Notes: generated by a model from the sequence alone, not told the origin. A stretch of 64,000 nucleotides of DNA from Methylobacterium nodulans ORS 2060 (GCF_000022085.1 NC_011894.1:5044001-5108000); one strand, 5' to 3'. Positions 8,803 to 17,647 are shown, numbered from the stretch's first letter. Numbers and translations: made by a program.

Positions 8803-9675
8803 GTGGCCGACAACGCCGATGCGCTGCGTGTGCGCTCGCTCTTCCTGTCCGACATCCATCTCGGCACGAAGGGCTGTCAAGCGGAGCTGCTGCTGGACTT
8901 CCTGCGCGAGGTGGATGCAGACGAGATCTATCTCGTCGGCGACATCGTCGATGGCTGGAAGCTCAAGTCGGGCTGGTACTGGCCGCAGGCCCACAACGAC
9001 GTCGTGCAGAAGCTGCTGCGCAAGGTTCGCAAGGGCTCCCGCCTGGTCTACGTGCCCGGCAACCACGACGAGTTCCTGCGCGACTTCCTCGACCTGAATT
9101 TCGGCGGCATCGAGGTGCATGACCAGATCCTGCACGAGAGTGCCGACGGCAAGCACTACCTCGTCATCCACGGCGACCAGTTCGATCTCGTGGTGCGGCA
9201 CGCCAAGTGGCTCGCCCTCCTCGGCGACGGCGCCTACACGGCCGCCCTGTTCGTGAACACGCATCTCAACTGGGTGCGCCGCCGGCTCGGCCTGACCTAC
9301 TGGTCCCTCTCGGCCTGGGCCAAGCTGAAGGTGAAGAACGCTGTCAACTTCATCAGCCGCTTCGAGGAGCTGCTGGCGGCGGAGGCCAAGCGCGTCGGCG
9401 CGGACGGCGTGATCTGCGGCCATATCCATCATGCCGCGAATCGCGAGATCGACGGGTTGCGCTACCTCAATACCGGCGACTGGGTCGAATCCTGTACGGC
9501 CATCGTCGAGCATTACGACGGCCACATGGAGGTGATCCGCTTCGCCGAGCGGGCGTCCCGCGTGCCGGAGCCGCGTTCCGCCCTCCTCCCCGAGCCGCTC
9601 GTCCCCGCCGACGCCCTCCCCGCCCCGCGCCCCGCGGCCGAGCGCGCGGCCTCCAGCACGCGGGCGGTGGCGTGA
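8803..9675 (+). CDS. UDP-2,3-diacylglucosamine pyrophosphatase-like metallophosphoesterase
   Basis: This calcineurin-like phosphoesterase is related to LpxH, which removes UMP from UDP-diacylglucosamine in lipid A synthesis. All metal-binding motifs are visible: SDIHLGT, GDIVDGW, GNHDE, HGDQFD and CGHIHHA. The GTG start follows GAGAGGAG by a good distance. The C-terminal 40 residues are proline/alanine-rich and outside the conserved domain. The stop codon overlaps the GTG start of the downstream glycosyltransferase (GTGA), so the two are coupled. This pairing suggests a role in membrane glycolipid or envelope synthesis. Whether it is the genome's true LpxH/LpxI cannot be judged here. Confidence 0.85.
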   Translation: MADNADALRVRSLFLSDIHLGTKGCQAELLLDFLREVDADEIYLVGDIVDGWKLKSGWYWPQAHNDVVQKLLRKVRKGSRLVYVPGNHDEFLRDFLDLNFGGIEVHDQILHESADGKHYLVIHGDQFDLVVRHAKWLALLGDGAYTAALFVNTHLNWVRRRLGLTYWSLSAWAKLKVKNAVNFISRFEELLAAEAKRVGADGVICGHIHHAANREIDGLRYLNTGDWVESCTAIVEHYDGHMEVIRFAERASRVPEPRSALLPEPLVPADALPAPRPAAERAASSTRAVA

Positions 9676-10769
9676 AGCTCCTCATCGCGACGGATGCGTG
9701 GCATCCCCAGGTGAACGGCGTGGTGCGCTCGCTGGAGCACATGGCCAAGGCCGGCCCCGCTCTCGGCGTGACGCCGACGCTGCTCACGCCCCAGCTCTTC
9801 CGCTCGGTTCCCCTGCCCGGCTACCGGGAGATCCGTCTCTCGCTGGTGACCGCGCGGGGCATCGCCGCGCGCTGGCGGGACCTCGCCCCCACGCATGTGC
9901 ATATCGCCACCGAGGGCCCGATCGGGCTCGCCACCCGGCGGGTCTGCCTCTCCGAGGGGCGGCCCTTCACCACGAGCTACCACACGCGCTTTCCCGAATA
10001 TCTCGCGGCCCGCATGCCGGTGCCGCCCGCCTGGAGCTACGCGTGGCTGCGCCGCTTCCACGGGGCGGCGAGCGGCACGATGGTGAGCACCCCCTCGCTG
10101 GAACGGGACCTCGCCGGGCGCGGCTTCCGCAACCTGATGCGCTGGACCCGCGGAGTCGACACCGACCTGTTCCATCCCCGCGACGAGCCGGCGCCGAAGG
10201 CGCTGGAGGGGCTGCCGCGCCCCCTGTTCCTGTTCGTCGGCCGCCTCGCGGTGGAGAAGAACGTCGCGGCCTTCCTGAGCCTCGACCTGCCCGGGACGAA
10301 GGTGCTCGTCGGCGACGGGCCGGACCGGGCCCGGCTCGAAGCCCTGGATCCGGCGGCCCGCTTCCTCGGCACGCTCACCGGCCAGGCGCTGGCGCGGATC
10401 TACGCCGCCGCGGACGTATTCGTGTTCCCGAGCCTCACGGACACCTTCGGCATCGTCCTGTTGGAGGCCCTCGCCAGCGGGCTGCCGATTGCTGCCTATC
10501 CGGTCACCGGACCGCTCGACGTGGTGGGCGACAGGGGCGTCGGCGTTCTCGACCAGGATCTCAGGGCTGCGACGCTCGCGGCGCTCGACGTGCCGCGGGA
10601 GCGCTGCCGGGCCGAGGCGCTGCGCTATACCTGGGCCGAGAGCGCCCGTCAGTTCTATGCCAATATCGAGGTCGCCCACGCGAGGGGGCCTGCGGGCTTA
10701 AGCGCGAGCCGCCGCGCCGCCTTCCCGGAGGCCACCCCCGACACCCTGTCCCGGGCAGGCGAAGGCTAG
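9672..10769 (+). CDS. GT4-family glycosyltransferase, probable glycolipid synthesis
   Basis: This 365-residue GT-B fold glycosyltransferase has an N-terminal acceptor domain starting KLLIATDAWHPQVNGVVRSLE, typical of diacylglycerol or phosphatidylinositol sugar transferases. Its C-terminal donor domain contains FVGRLAVEKN and the E-x7-E-like region PSLTDTFGIVLLEALASGLPIAAY. The GTG start overlaps the phosphoesterase stop by the pattern GTGA. In other alphaproteobacteria, relatives glycosylate diacylglycerol under phosphate limitation; that function is inferred from the family. The C-terminal 30 residues are unconserved. Confidence 0.85.
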   Translation: MKLLIATDAWHPQVNGVVRSLEHMAKAGPALGVTPTLLTPQLFRSVPLPGYREIRLSLVTARGIAARWRDLAPTHVHIATEGPIGLATRRVCLSEGRPFTTSYHTRFPEYLAARMPVPPAWSYAWLRRFHGAASGTMVSTPSLERDLAGRGFRNLMRWTRGVDTDLFHPRDEPAPKALEGLPRPLFLFVGRLAVEKNVAAFLSLDLPGTKVLVGDGPDRARLEALDPAARFLGTLTGQALARIYAAADVFVFPSLTDTFGIVLLEALASGLPIAAYPVTGPLDVVGDRGVGVLDQDLRAATLAALDVPRERCRAEALRYTWAESARQFYANIEVAHARGPAGLSASRRAAFPEATPDTLSRAGEG

Positions 10770-10863
10770 ACCGGCCAGGTCTTCACCGCGCGACGACCCG
10801 GCGGCCGCGCGGCCCCGCACGACATCGTCTGTGGACAGACGAGCAATGCAACGCTTTCCTCAA

Positions 10864-10900
10864 GACCCCGGCTCTCATCGTCGGACCGGAAGCCGGGGTC
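10864..10900. terminator. Ten-bp perfect inverted repeat
   Basis: GACCCCGGCT and AGCCGGGGTC are exact reverse complements with a 17-base loop, about 95 bases after the glycosyltransferase stop. No strong U tract follows, so a terminator role is possible only. Confidence 0.45.
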
Positions 10901-10906
10901 GTTTCA

Positions 10907-10987
10907 ATGGTGGCGCTGCTTGTGCTGGTCGGCATCAACCTGCTGATCGCCGTCCTGTTCTCGCTCGTGGCGCTTGCGGGCGACTGA
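10907..10987 (+). CDS. Possible 26-residue single-helix membrane peptide
   Basis: A short frame starting at an ATG encodes MVALLVLVGINLLIAVLFSL plus six more residues. It is almost entirely one hydrophobic helix. No clear ribosome-binding site is seen; the preceding bases are the arm of a hairpin. It could be a genuine small membrane protein or chance. No homologue is recognised. Confidence 0.3.
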   Translation: MVALLVLVGINLLIAVLFSLVALAGD

Positions 10988-11019
10988 CGGAGGCGCCCCG
11001 CCGCGTGAGACTGACTTGG

Positions 11020-11502
11020 TCAGACGGACTTGCGCGGACGGCCACGCTTCTTGGGCTCGGCGCTCGCCGCCGCTTGGCGTGCCGCGGCCGCGCGCTCGCG
11101 CCGCATCTGGCCGAGGCCGAGGCTCTTGGCGAGTTCGGAGCGCTGGGCCGCATAGTTCGCCGCGACCATCGGGTAGTCCGGCGGCAGGCCCCATTTCTGG
11201 CGGTATTCGTCGGGCGTGAGGCCGCGCCCCGAGAGATGCCGCTTGAGCGACTTGTAGGGCTTGCCGTCCTCCAGGCTGATGATGGCGTCCGGCGTCACTG
11301 TCTTCCTGATCGGGATCGGCGGCACAGGCTTTTCCGGTGCCGCCGGCGGCGGCGACACGACCTTCACCAGCGAGGAATGCACCGACTCGATCAGTCCGGC
11401 GAGGTCCCCCAAGGGCACCGAATTCTTCGACACGTAGGCCGACACGATGTCGGCCGAGAGGTTGATCAGATCAGTCTGGACCGCTGAGGTGTCGCTGGTC
11501 AT
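11020..11502 (-). CDS. mucR: MucR/Ros family transcriptional regulator lacking zinc ligands
   Basis: This 160-residue member of the MucR family, in alphaproteobacteria controls exopolysaccharide, motility and many AT-rich promoters. The family core is clear: LSADIVSAYVSKNSVP near the N-terminus, then IISLEDGKPYKSLKRHLSGR, LTPDEYRQKWGLPPDYPMVA and AANYAAQRSELAKSLGLG. In Ros the zinc finger uses two cysteines before the KSLKRH helix. Here those positions are Ser and Asp, and the second histidine is absent, so it resembles the zinc-independent MucR proteins described in Mesorhizobium. The C-terminus has an AT-hook-like KKRGRPRKSV. It is transcribed alone. Confidence 0.9.
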   Translation of the reverse strand: MTSDTSAVQTDLINLSADIVSAYVSKNSVPLGDLAGLIESVHSSLVKVVSPPPAAPEKPVPPIPIRKTVTPDAIISLEDGKPYKSLKRHLSGRGLTPDEYRQKWGLPPDYPMVAANYAAQRSELAKSLGLGQMRRERAAAARQAAASAEPKKRGRPRKSV

Positions 11503-11977
11503 CGTCCGTATCCCGCCGGAAAACTCCTTTCCAGGTGCGGGAAAAAGCTGCGTTGGTCAATCAACGATTCGGTTGGTCCTGTATATGGGACGCTCGCAGC
11601 GCAGCGGAGCGCACGACCGAACGACTTGCTCAAACCAAATTAGAGTTGTTGAGGATTACGGCCGCCTGATGCAGGCATGATTGCTGAAACGTTTCAGGCC
11701 ATTGACGAAGCGGCGGGGGAGATTGCAGGCCGGCGCCGCTGCCGGAGGCACCGGAACGGGAACAAAACCGCAGTCTGACAGATATTTATGAGCCTCTGCG
11801 ATGCATGACCGCCATGGGTGTGGAGCGGAACGGGGCCGGGCGCGTGCCGGCACGCGCCTGCTGCGGATTCACGGCGCGGATTGCAACCTCCGAGAGCATT
11901 CACGAGCCCGTCCGCGCCTGCGCAACGGACCCGGATCCGGCAACGGCCGGCTGTGGACAAGGGCCGCCGAAGCCGCC
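11503..11977. other. Intergenic region, nothing recognised
   Basis: These 475 bp between the divergent-facing mucR start and the DUF2147 stop contain only short unconvincing frames. The first 150 bp are AT-richer and should carry the mucR promoter. Confidence 0.5.
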
Positions 11978-12589
11978 TCAGGGCTTGGCCGGCTCTTCCT
12001 TCTTAGCGCTCGGGGCCGTCGCGGCGGCGCCCGACACTCCCGTGGCGGCGGGTTTCGGTGCGGGCGGGGGCTTGGGGGTCCATTCGGGATCGGGCCGGGG
12101 GCCGCCCGGCCCATTGGTCGGCCCGGTGAGCTGGCCGGGCAACGTGTCGGTGGTACGCGTCCAGGTCTGGGAGCCGCACAGGAAGCCGAGCAGGCAGCCG
12201 CGTACGCTCAGCTCACGCGGCTCGTCCACCCAGATCGACACGTCATAGAACTTGCCGTCCTCGGAATTGTAGATCTGTCCCTCGTAGTGATTCTCGGCAT
12301 TGGGCTTGAGCCCCATGATCAGCTGATGACCGAGCGAGGGGCGGGTGCGCTTCTTCGGGTCGGTGTTCTTGAAGTCCACCCGGGGCTGGCCCTTGTCGTC
12401 GAGGGGGGTCTTCAGCCAGACGACGTAACCGCAGATGCGGTCATTTCGGGTCAGGCACTTCTCGATGCGGATCCGGGCCCGGCCGTCCTCTGTCAGCCAG
12501 ACGCCGCTCGGATCCTTCGGCGCGGCCAGGACGGCCGTCGGGACGAGAAGGCCGAGGGCGGCAAGGCCCCGGGTCAAGGGCATCATCAT
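11978..12589 (-). CDS. DUF2147 domain-containing exported protein
   Basis: This exported protein of unknown function has 203 residues. A signal peptide (MMMPLTRGLAALGLLVPTAV, cleavage near LAAPKDP) precedes a DUF2147 beta-sandwich domain with typical landmarks PSGVWLTEDGRARIRIEKC, ICGYVVWLKTPLD and DGKFYDVSIWV. It ends with ELSVRGCLLGFLCGSQTWTR. The last 55 residues are proline/alanine-rich and probably disordered. Three ATG codons stand in tandem, and GGAGGAA lies just upstream of the first. It stands alone in its orientation. Confidence 0.85.
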   Translation of the reverse strand: MMMPLTRGLAALGLLVPTAVLAAPKDPSGVWLTEDGRARIRIEKCLTRNDRICGYVVWLKTPLDDKGQPRVDFKNTDPKKRTRPSLGHQLIMGLKPNAENHYEGQIYNSEDGKFYDVSIWVDEPRELSVRGCLLGFLCGSQTWTRTTDTLPGQLTGPTNGPGGPRPDPEWTPKPPPAPKPAATGVSGAAATAPSAKKEEPAKP

Positions 12590-12751
12590 GCAGGATTCCT
12601 CCGGTGCGGCCGTGCGCGGAAGTACGACGCGCCCGCTCCTGCCGCAACCCGGTGGGGTCGGTGACCCGCGCCGCGACCCGCGCGAGATGGCGGAGAATTT
12701 CGGCAATGCGTCGTGGCAGTGCCTCTTGGCCGAGTGTCCCGGCGGAGCGTC

Positions 12752-12783
12752 ATGGCGGGATGTCACATGGCCGGATGTCACAT
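12752..12783 (+). repeat. Short tandem duplication
   Basis: The unit GGATGTCACATGGCC-like is repeated almost exactly (GGATGTCACAT occurs twice, 15-16 bases apart). Its function is unknown. Confidence 0.4.
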
Positions 12784-12900
12784 AGTCCTCGGCGGCGCGA
12801 CCGCGATACAGCGGCAGCGCCGGGGGCGAGCACCCGCGGCCTGCAGGTCCCTCCGATGCGGCCCGCCCGTGTTCCGCCCGCACCTCAGCAAGGCAGCCGC

Positions 12901-13092
12901 ATGATCCCGGTCGAGATCCTGGTGATGACCTCCGGTGCGGTGGGCGCAATCGCGATCGTGGTAGCGGCCCGCCCGGATCGCCGGCGCCTGTCCCTGCGCC
13001 TGCCCCGGATCTGGGCCGCCCCGACCGCCGGGGCCGCAGCATCCGACGCGCATGAGTCGGTCCGATCCGGCGCATCCCTGCCGCCGCGCTAA
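12901..13092 (+). CDS. Possible 63-residue membrane-anchored small protein
   Basis: The ATG gives MIPVEILVMTSGAVGAIAIV followed by an arginine-rich stretch, that is, one N-terminal helix and a basic tail. The ribosome-binding site (AAGGCAG) is weak. No homologue is recognised. It is listed because the helix starts right at the N-terminus, but it could be non-coding. Confidence 0.3.
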   Translation: MIPVEILVMTSGAVGAIAIVVAARPDRRRLSLRLPRIWAAPTAGAAASDAHESVRSGASLPPR

Positions 13093-13125
13093 ATTGAAAC
13101 CGACCTGTGTGGAAGCCGCCCCGCT

Positions 13126-13295
13126 CCTCATGCTGAGGCGCGGGCGATCGCAGATCGCACTGGCGATCGAAGATCGCGCAGGCTGCCTCGAAGTACGCCT
13201 GACCGGTGATCCCGGCCACCCGGAGCTTGGAACGAGCGTTCCGGGGTGCTTCGAGGCTCCGTGCGATTTTCGATCGCCAGTACCTCAGCATGAGG
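13126..13295. repeat. 170-bp inverted-repeat element
   Basis: The ends CCTCATGCTGAGG and CCTCAGCATGAGG are exact inverted repeats. A second pair just inside (13160-13178 and 13263-13281, ACTGGCGATCGAAGATCGC) is inverted with one mismatch. No coding capacity is seen. It resembles a small non-autonomous or REP-like element. Confidence 0.65.
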
Positions 13296-13426
13296 GCCGG
13301 GGTTGGCTGCCATGGAAGGAAGTGCTCGTTCAGCCGGTTTCATCCCTCAGGGTCGGCAAAGGCCGGTGGTGAACTGATACGCAGCGTGCGCGGCCGCACT
13401 TCCGGCTCCGAACAGGCTCCGAAGGC

Positions 13427-13464
13427 GCTATCCTGACACACTTCCCTTGCTGCTATCCTGACGC
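13427..13464 (+). promoter_or_regulatory. Direct repeat upstream of the antiporter
   Basis: GCTATCCTGACAC (13427) and GCTATCCTGACGC (13452) lie 25 bp apart, 35-73 bp before the GTG start. This spacing could suit a regulator site, but no regulator is assigned. Confidence 0.3.
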
Positions 13465-13499
13465 GCCCCCCTTCTCGTTCGCCAGGAGAACCCCGCCCC

Positions 13500-15323
13500 G
13501 TGCCGCACGCCACCGAGCTGATCGCCATCCTCGCCCTCGGCCTCGTCTTCGCCTTCGCCGGGGGCATGCTGGCGCAGCGCCTGCGTCTGCCTCCCCTCGT
13601 CGGCTACCTGCTCGCCGGCATCGCGATCGGGCCGCACACGCCGGGCTTCGTGGGCAATGCCGAACTCGCCGGACAGATCGCCGAGATCGGCGTGATCCTG
13701 CTGATGTTCGGGGTCGGCCTGCACTTCTCCATCGGCGACCTGATGGCGGTGCGCGCCATTGCGCTCCCCGGCGCGGTCGTGCAGATCGCCGCCGCCACCG
13801 CGATGGGACTCGGCCTCGCCCTCGCCTTCGGCTGGAGCTTCGGGGCGGGGCTGGTCTTCGGCCTCGCCCTCTCGGTCGCCTCGACGGTGGTGCTGCTGCG
13901 CGCGCTGGCGGAGCGCGGCCTCCTCGACAGCGACAAGGGGCGGATCGCGGTCGGCTGGCTCATCGTCGAGGATCTGGCGATGGTGCTGGCGCTGGTGCTG
14001 CTGCCGGCCCTCGCCGCCCCGCTCGGCGGCGAGGGCGCCGGCATGGCGCATGCGGCCGGAGGCAATTTGTGGGTCACGCTGGGGCTGACCCTCGCCAAGG
14101 TTGCGGCCTTCGCCGGGCTGATGCTCGTCGGTGGCCGGCGTCTCGTACCCTGGCTGCTCAACCAGGCTGCCCGGACCGGCTCGCGCGAACTCTTCACGCT
14201 CGCGGTGCTGGCGCTTGCCCTCGGCATCGCCTTCGGCTCGGCCGAGCTCTTCGGCGTGTCCTTCGCGCTCGGCGCCTTCTTCGCCGGCATGGTGCTCGCG
14301 GAATCCGACCTCAGCCATCAGGCCGCCGCGAACTCGCTGCCGCTTCAGGACGCCTTCGCAGTCCTGTTCTTCGTCTCGGTCGGCATGCTGTTCGATCCCG
14401 GCATCCTGCTGCGTGAACCCTTGGCGGTGCTGGCCGTCCTCGCCATCATCCTGATCGGCAAGTCGATCGCCGCGGTCGCGATCGTGATCGCCTTCCGGCA
14501 CCCGCTCGGAACCGCGCTCACCATCGCGGCGAGCCTCGCGCAGATCGGCGAGTTCTCGTTCATCCTCGCGGGCCTCGGCATCAGCCTGAAGCTGCTGCCG
14601 CCGGAGGGGCGCGACCTCATCCTGGCGGGCGCGCTCCTCTCGATCACCCTGAACCCGCTGTTCTTCGCCGGCATCGAACGCCTCATCGGCTTCCTCGCCG
14701 AGAGGCCGCAGATCGCCGCGCGCTTCGAGCGCCGCGGCGCGGGCTCGCTTCCGGTGATCGCGGAGGGGCATCATGCGCGCTGCGGCCACGCGGTCGTGAT
14801 CGGATACGGCCGGGTGGGCAGCAGCATCGGGCGGGCGCTCCAGATCTGGGACCTGCCCTTCGTGGTCGTCGAGCGGGACCGGCGCCGGGTCGAGGAGCTG
14901 CGGCAGGCCGGCCTCGAAACGGTGTACGGGGATGCGGCGGCGCCCGGCATCCTGGAGGCCGCCGATATCGGCCGCGCACGGCTGCTGGTGGTGGCAAGCC
15001 CGGATGCGCACCAGGCCCGCCACCTCATCGCGATCGCCCGCGAGGCCAATCCCGGCATCGACACGCTGGTGCGCACCCACAGCGATACGGAGCGTCGACA
15101 CCTGGAGCAGGAGGGCGTCGGCCTCGTGCTGATGCCGGAGCGGGAGCTCGGCTTCGGCATGACGCTCTACGCACTGCGCAGCCTCGGCATCAGCGAAGGC
15201 GAGGCGCGCGTGTTCGTCGATACGAGCCGGGCCGAGAGCCGGGCCGAGCCGGCCCCGGAGGCCGAGCCGGCCCTCGGTGCGCCGGAGCTGCGCCCGCACC
15301 GGGAAGCCCTCACCGACGAGTAG
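13500..15323 (+). CDS. ybaL: YbaL-type monovalent cation:proton antiporter (CPA2) with TrkA-N domain
   Basis: This inner-membrane CPA2 antiporter has 607 residues. The first ~400 residues form about 12-13 helices with family signatures: PPLVGYLLAGIAIGPHTPGF, VILLMFGVGLHFS, SVASTVVLLRALAERGLLD and FFVSVGMLFDP. A cytoplasmic TrkA-N/RCK nucleotide-binding domain follows (VVIGYGRVGSSIGRAL, about residue 435; GDAAAPGILEAADI). The C-terminal 30 residues are an Ala/Glu/Pro-rich tail. The GTG start is preceded by CAGGAGAA at good spacing. The transported ion is probably K+ or Na+ by family. Confidence 0.92.
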   Translation: MPHATELIAILALGLVFAFAGGMLAQRLRLPPLVGYLLAGIAIGPHTPGFVGNAELAGQIAEIGVILLMFGVGLHFSIGDLMAVRAIALPGAVVQIAAATAMGLGLALAFGWSFGAGLVFGLALSVASTVVLLRALAERGLLDSDKGRIAVGWLIVEDLAMVLALVLLPALAAPLGGEGAGMAHAAGGNLWVTLGLTLAKVAAFAGLMLVGGRRLVPWLLNQAARTGSRELFTLAVLALALGIAFGSAELFGVSFALGAFFAGMVLAESDLSHQAAANSLPLQDAFAVLFFVSVGMLFDPGILLREPLAVLAVLAIILIGKSIAAVAIVIAFRHPLGTALTIAASLAQIGEFSFILAGLGISLKLLPPEGRDLILAGALLSITLNPLFFAGIERLIGFLAERPQIAARFERRGAGSLPVIAEGHHARCGHAVVIGYGRVGSSIGRALQIWDLPFVVVERDRRRVEELRQAGLETVYGDAAAPGILEAADIGRARLLVVASPDAHQARHLIAIAREANPGIDTLVRTHSDTERRHLEQEGVGLVLMPERELGFGMTLYALRSLGISEGEARVFVDTSRAESRAEPAPEAEPALGAPELRPHREALTDE

Positions 15324-15428
15324 CCCGCCGCCGGGATCCGGCCGCCGCATTACCGGATCGCAATACTTCGGCCATGTTGGCTTGAGCTTCGCCACGCCAT
15401 CCTCCGGCACATCGCGGAGGATGGAACG

Positions 15429-15698
15429 ATGCCGATGTCGCAGATGGATCGTCCGGCCGAGCTGATGATCTGGCACGCCGGCAGGGCCGCACCGCCTGGC
15501 GAGGCCCGGATCTATCCGACCCTCCGGCAGGCCCTCCTCGCGGCCGCGGACTGCGCGGGGGACCCGGATGCGCTGCCGTGGATCGTCACCGAGGAGGGCG
15601 AGATCCTCAGTCCCCACTGGATCGACCAGCATCTGAGCGAGGCCCGGGCGCCGGCGGGCGTCTCGCGCCTGCGGACCTGGCTCACGCACTGGGCCTGA
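15429..15698 (+). CDS. Conserved small hypothetical protein
   Basis: The 89-residue product starts MPMSQMDRPAELMIWHAGRA and has no recognised domain. It looks like a folded protein, with a mix of aliphatic and Trp residues (DALPWIVTEEGEILSPHWID). A GGA-rich site (GGAGGATGGAACG) precedes the ATG. Codon use matches the chromosomal genes around it. It stands between the antiporter and another small gene. Its function is unknown. Confidence 0.6.
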   Translation: MPMSQMDRPAELMIWHAGRAAPPGEARIYPTLRQALLAAADCAGDPDALPWIVTEEGEILSPHWIDQHLSEARAPAGVSRLRTWLTHWA

Positions 15699-15806
15699 GC
15701 CGTCACTCGCGGCGCTGCGGCCGCGAATCGGCCGCGCCGTGAAATCGCCGAAAGATGATGCCAGGAAGGGCCTCCCGTTCGGCGCCCCTCGTGGTAAGCT
15801 GTTGCC

Positions 15807-16013
15807 ATGTCCTCGTTGCGCAAGTCCGCCCCACCGCGCCGCGACCCGGTCGCGACGACCTACGGCTACGGGTCTCTGCGCGGACGGCTGCCCCGCGCGA
15901 GCAACGACAACCGCCGCGCGGCGCGGCGCCGGTCGGTGCCGCTCCTGCTTGGGGCATGGTTCGTGATCCTGGCCGCCATCACCGCCCTGTTCTGGCGCTC
16001 CGCCGGCCTGTGA
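15807..16013 (+). CDS. Small single-helix membrane protein
   Basis: This 68-residue protein has an arginine-rich N-terminal half (RASNDNRRAARRRS) followed by one C-terminal helix (VPLLLGAWFVILAAITALFW). The pattern suits a tail-anchored inner-membrane protein. The start is the ATG giving MSSLRKSAPP. The GGTAAGC upstream is a poor ribosome-binding site. No function is known. Confidence 0.5.
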   Translation: MSSLRKSAPPRRDPVATTYGYGSLRGRLPRASNDNRRAARRRSVPLLLGAWFVILAAITALFWRSAGL

Positions 16014-16175
16014 GTCCGGCTGGCGGCCTGTCCGGGCCCGAGCGGGCCTCGGTCATGGCCTGCCGCAAGCACGGGTTGCCGGTGGCGGCTGACGCGGCCC
16101 TGCATTCTCTCGACGGGCGGCGATGGAACCGCATCGTGCAGGGGTGATGACGCGTGCGCCCGCAGACCGACGGTG

Positions 16176-16250
<75 letters not shown>

Positions 16251-16399
16251 ATGAGGCCTCAAATCATTGCGTTTTTTCGCTGATTGGAGGCGCCACGGGC
16301 GCCATAAATGGCGTTTCGGGTCGGTTCGTCAAGGCACAAAATCCGGCACGGAGCAGACCGATGACGCGCATCCTCGTCACTGCCGAGTGGCGTGACCTC

Positions 16400-16560
16400 A
16401 TTGGGTCTGGCGTCAGGGGCTGACCCGAACCGATCGACCGACGCCTCAAGCTCGCGCGACCAGCGCTCGGCTTCGCTCCTGGTGTCGAAGCTCTTCGCCT
16501 TCGGCTCCATCCCGCGCTGGCGCACTTGAGCTTGCCAGCGTCCCCTGAGCGTTCAGATTG
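16400..16560 (-). pseudogene. Relic of a tyrosine recombinase (integrase), N-terminal part
   Basis: One frame reads RWQAQVRQRGMEPKAKSFDT followed by RSEAERWSRELEASVDR. This is the typical N-terminal AP2-like/SAM-like beginning of phage and island integrases. Similarity stops after about 40 residues and the frame is out of register beyond. It begins within about 150 bp of the tRNA-Thr gene. No catalytic domain is present, so it is a remnant. Confidence 0.7.
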
Positions 16561-16691
16561 CAGCCGAAGCAGGTCCCTCTGACCGGCTGGTTAGAGGTGC
16601 GTAGGATGCCGGCACAGAGGGACTAAGGAGCATTCCAGAGCAGCGAAAGCCGAGGCTCAAGCCGACGCGCGGAGCCCCATCTCAAAAGCAG

Positions 16692-17314
16692 TCAACGTCT
16701 CCGAGATCGAGGCCGCCTTTGAGCCGCAGGCGTCTCTCGTGCCGCCAAGTCCAGCATCTCCGCCATCGCCTGAAGCTTTTCCAGCACGTCGGCCTCATCG
16801 ACGGTTACGGAGCGGGCAATCTCCTCATCGTAGAGGGCGGCCGCCAGCGAGTGACGGATGGGGAGGAGTTGTCCCCTGGAGGCGGCTTCGGTGCAGAACT
16901 CAACCCGATCGGGGGCTGGCACGACGACGATGCCGAACCCGGCATGGAAGGGCTCAGGGTCGAATACGCGCATCCCGATCGTCAGCCCCTCCGGAGCAGA
17001 TGCCTCAAGCGCCTCGTCGACCAGCCAGATTCGCCGTTCAGGCGCCAGCAGAGCCCTTTCTGTAGAAAGCCGTCGTAGACACGCCGACCACGCTGATTCG
17101 GCTCGAACAGGGCAACATCGGCCAGCATGCTCGCCACCTGCTCGTCGTCGAGCTGAGCCTCGTCCATCAGGCCGAGGTGCTTGGCGGCTCGGTCGAAGTC
17201 GGGCTTCCGGCAGTGGGTCACAGCCTCGCGCAGCACGGCTTGGATCGAGCCGCGGATGGGATGATACCGGGCGAGCACCGCCTCGCGCGCTGACGCTTTC
17301 GATTGTTCGGTCAC
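16692..17314 (-). pseudogene. Unrecognised protein gene with a frameshift
   Basis: The start MTEQSKASAREAVLARYHPI runs well for about 85 residues (to DGFLQK). The continuation with the same character (ALLAPERRIWLVDEALEASA, then GMRVFDPEPFHAGFGIVVVP) is in another frame and ends at 16692. A single shift near 17,056-17,065 joins them into a ~205-residue acidic protein. No family is recognised. It may be a true pseudogene or a sequencing error. Confidence 0.55.
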
Positions 17315-17447
17315 GGGCCGGCCTCCACGATCCTGATAGCAACGTGCTGCGGTCGTGGCCCTGCGTCTACCGGAGGCGTGTGGGAGGCCACAAAGCGCCT
17401 ATCCGGCCTTGGCAGGTCTCTTAAATCTCTGAAGCAATGAAGGTTTC

Positions 17448-17472
17448 TGGCGGAGAGGGAGGGATTGGAACC
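17448..17472 (-). other. tRNA-Ser 3'-end-like attachment-site remnant
   Basis: The reverse strand reads TTCCAATCCCTCCCTCTCC then GCCA. This matches the T-loop, acceptor strand, discriminator G and CCA of a serine tRNA. No tRNA body adjoins it: the sequence diverges upstream in the T stem. Such orphan 3' ends are left by integrases that use tRNA genes. No partner copy is in the window. Confidence 0.55.
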
Positions 17473-17647
17473 GCACTGACAAATAATGACTTTTCGGCGC
17501 GATAGCCTCCCTGCCCCACCATCCGCCCCACCAACTGGTTCGCGTTGCGTCATGGACACATGCGCCCGGGATCGGGCCGTGAGGATCGGAGGAGAGTGAG
17601 GCTTGGCGGCTCTCGCGCGCCGCCTCGCCCGCGGGTAGCGTCCGGCC

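Noticed and set aside
13428..15689. Very long minus-strand open frame (over 700 codons) opposite the antiporter
   Set aside because: Its product is a low-complexity mixture of Arg, Glu, Asp, Gly and Ala, the usual shadow of a GC-rich gene. The plus strand encodes a complete YbaL-type protein.
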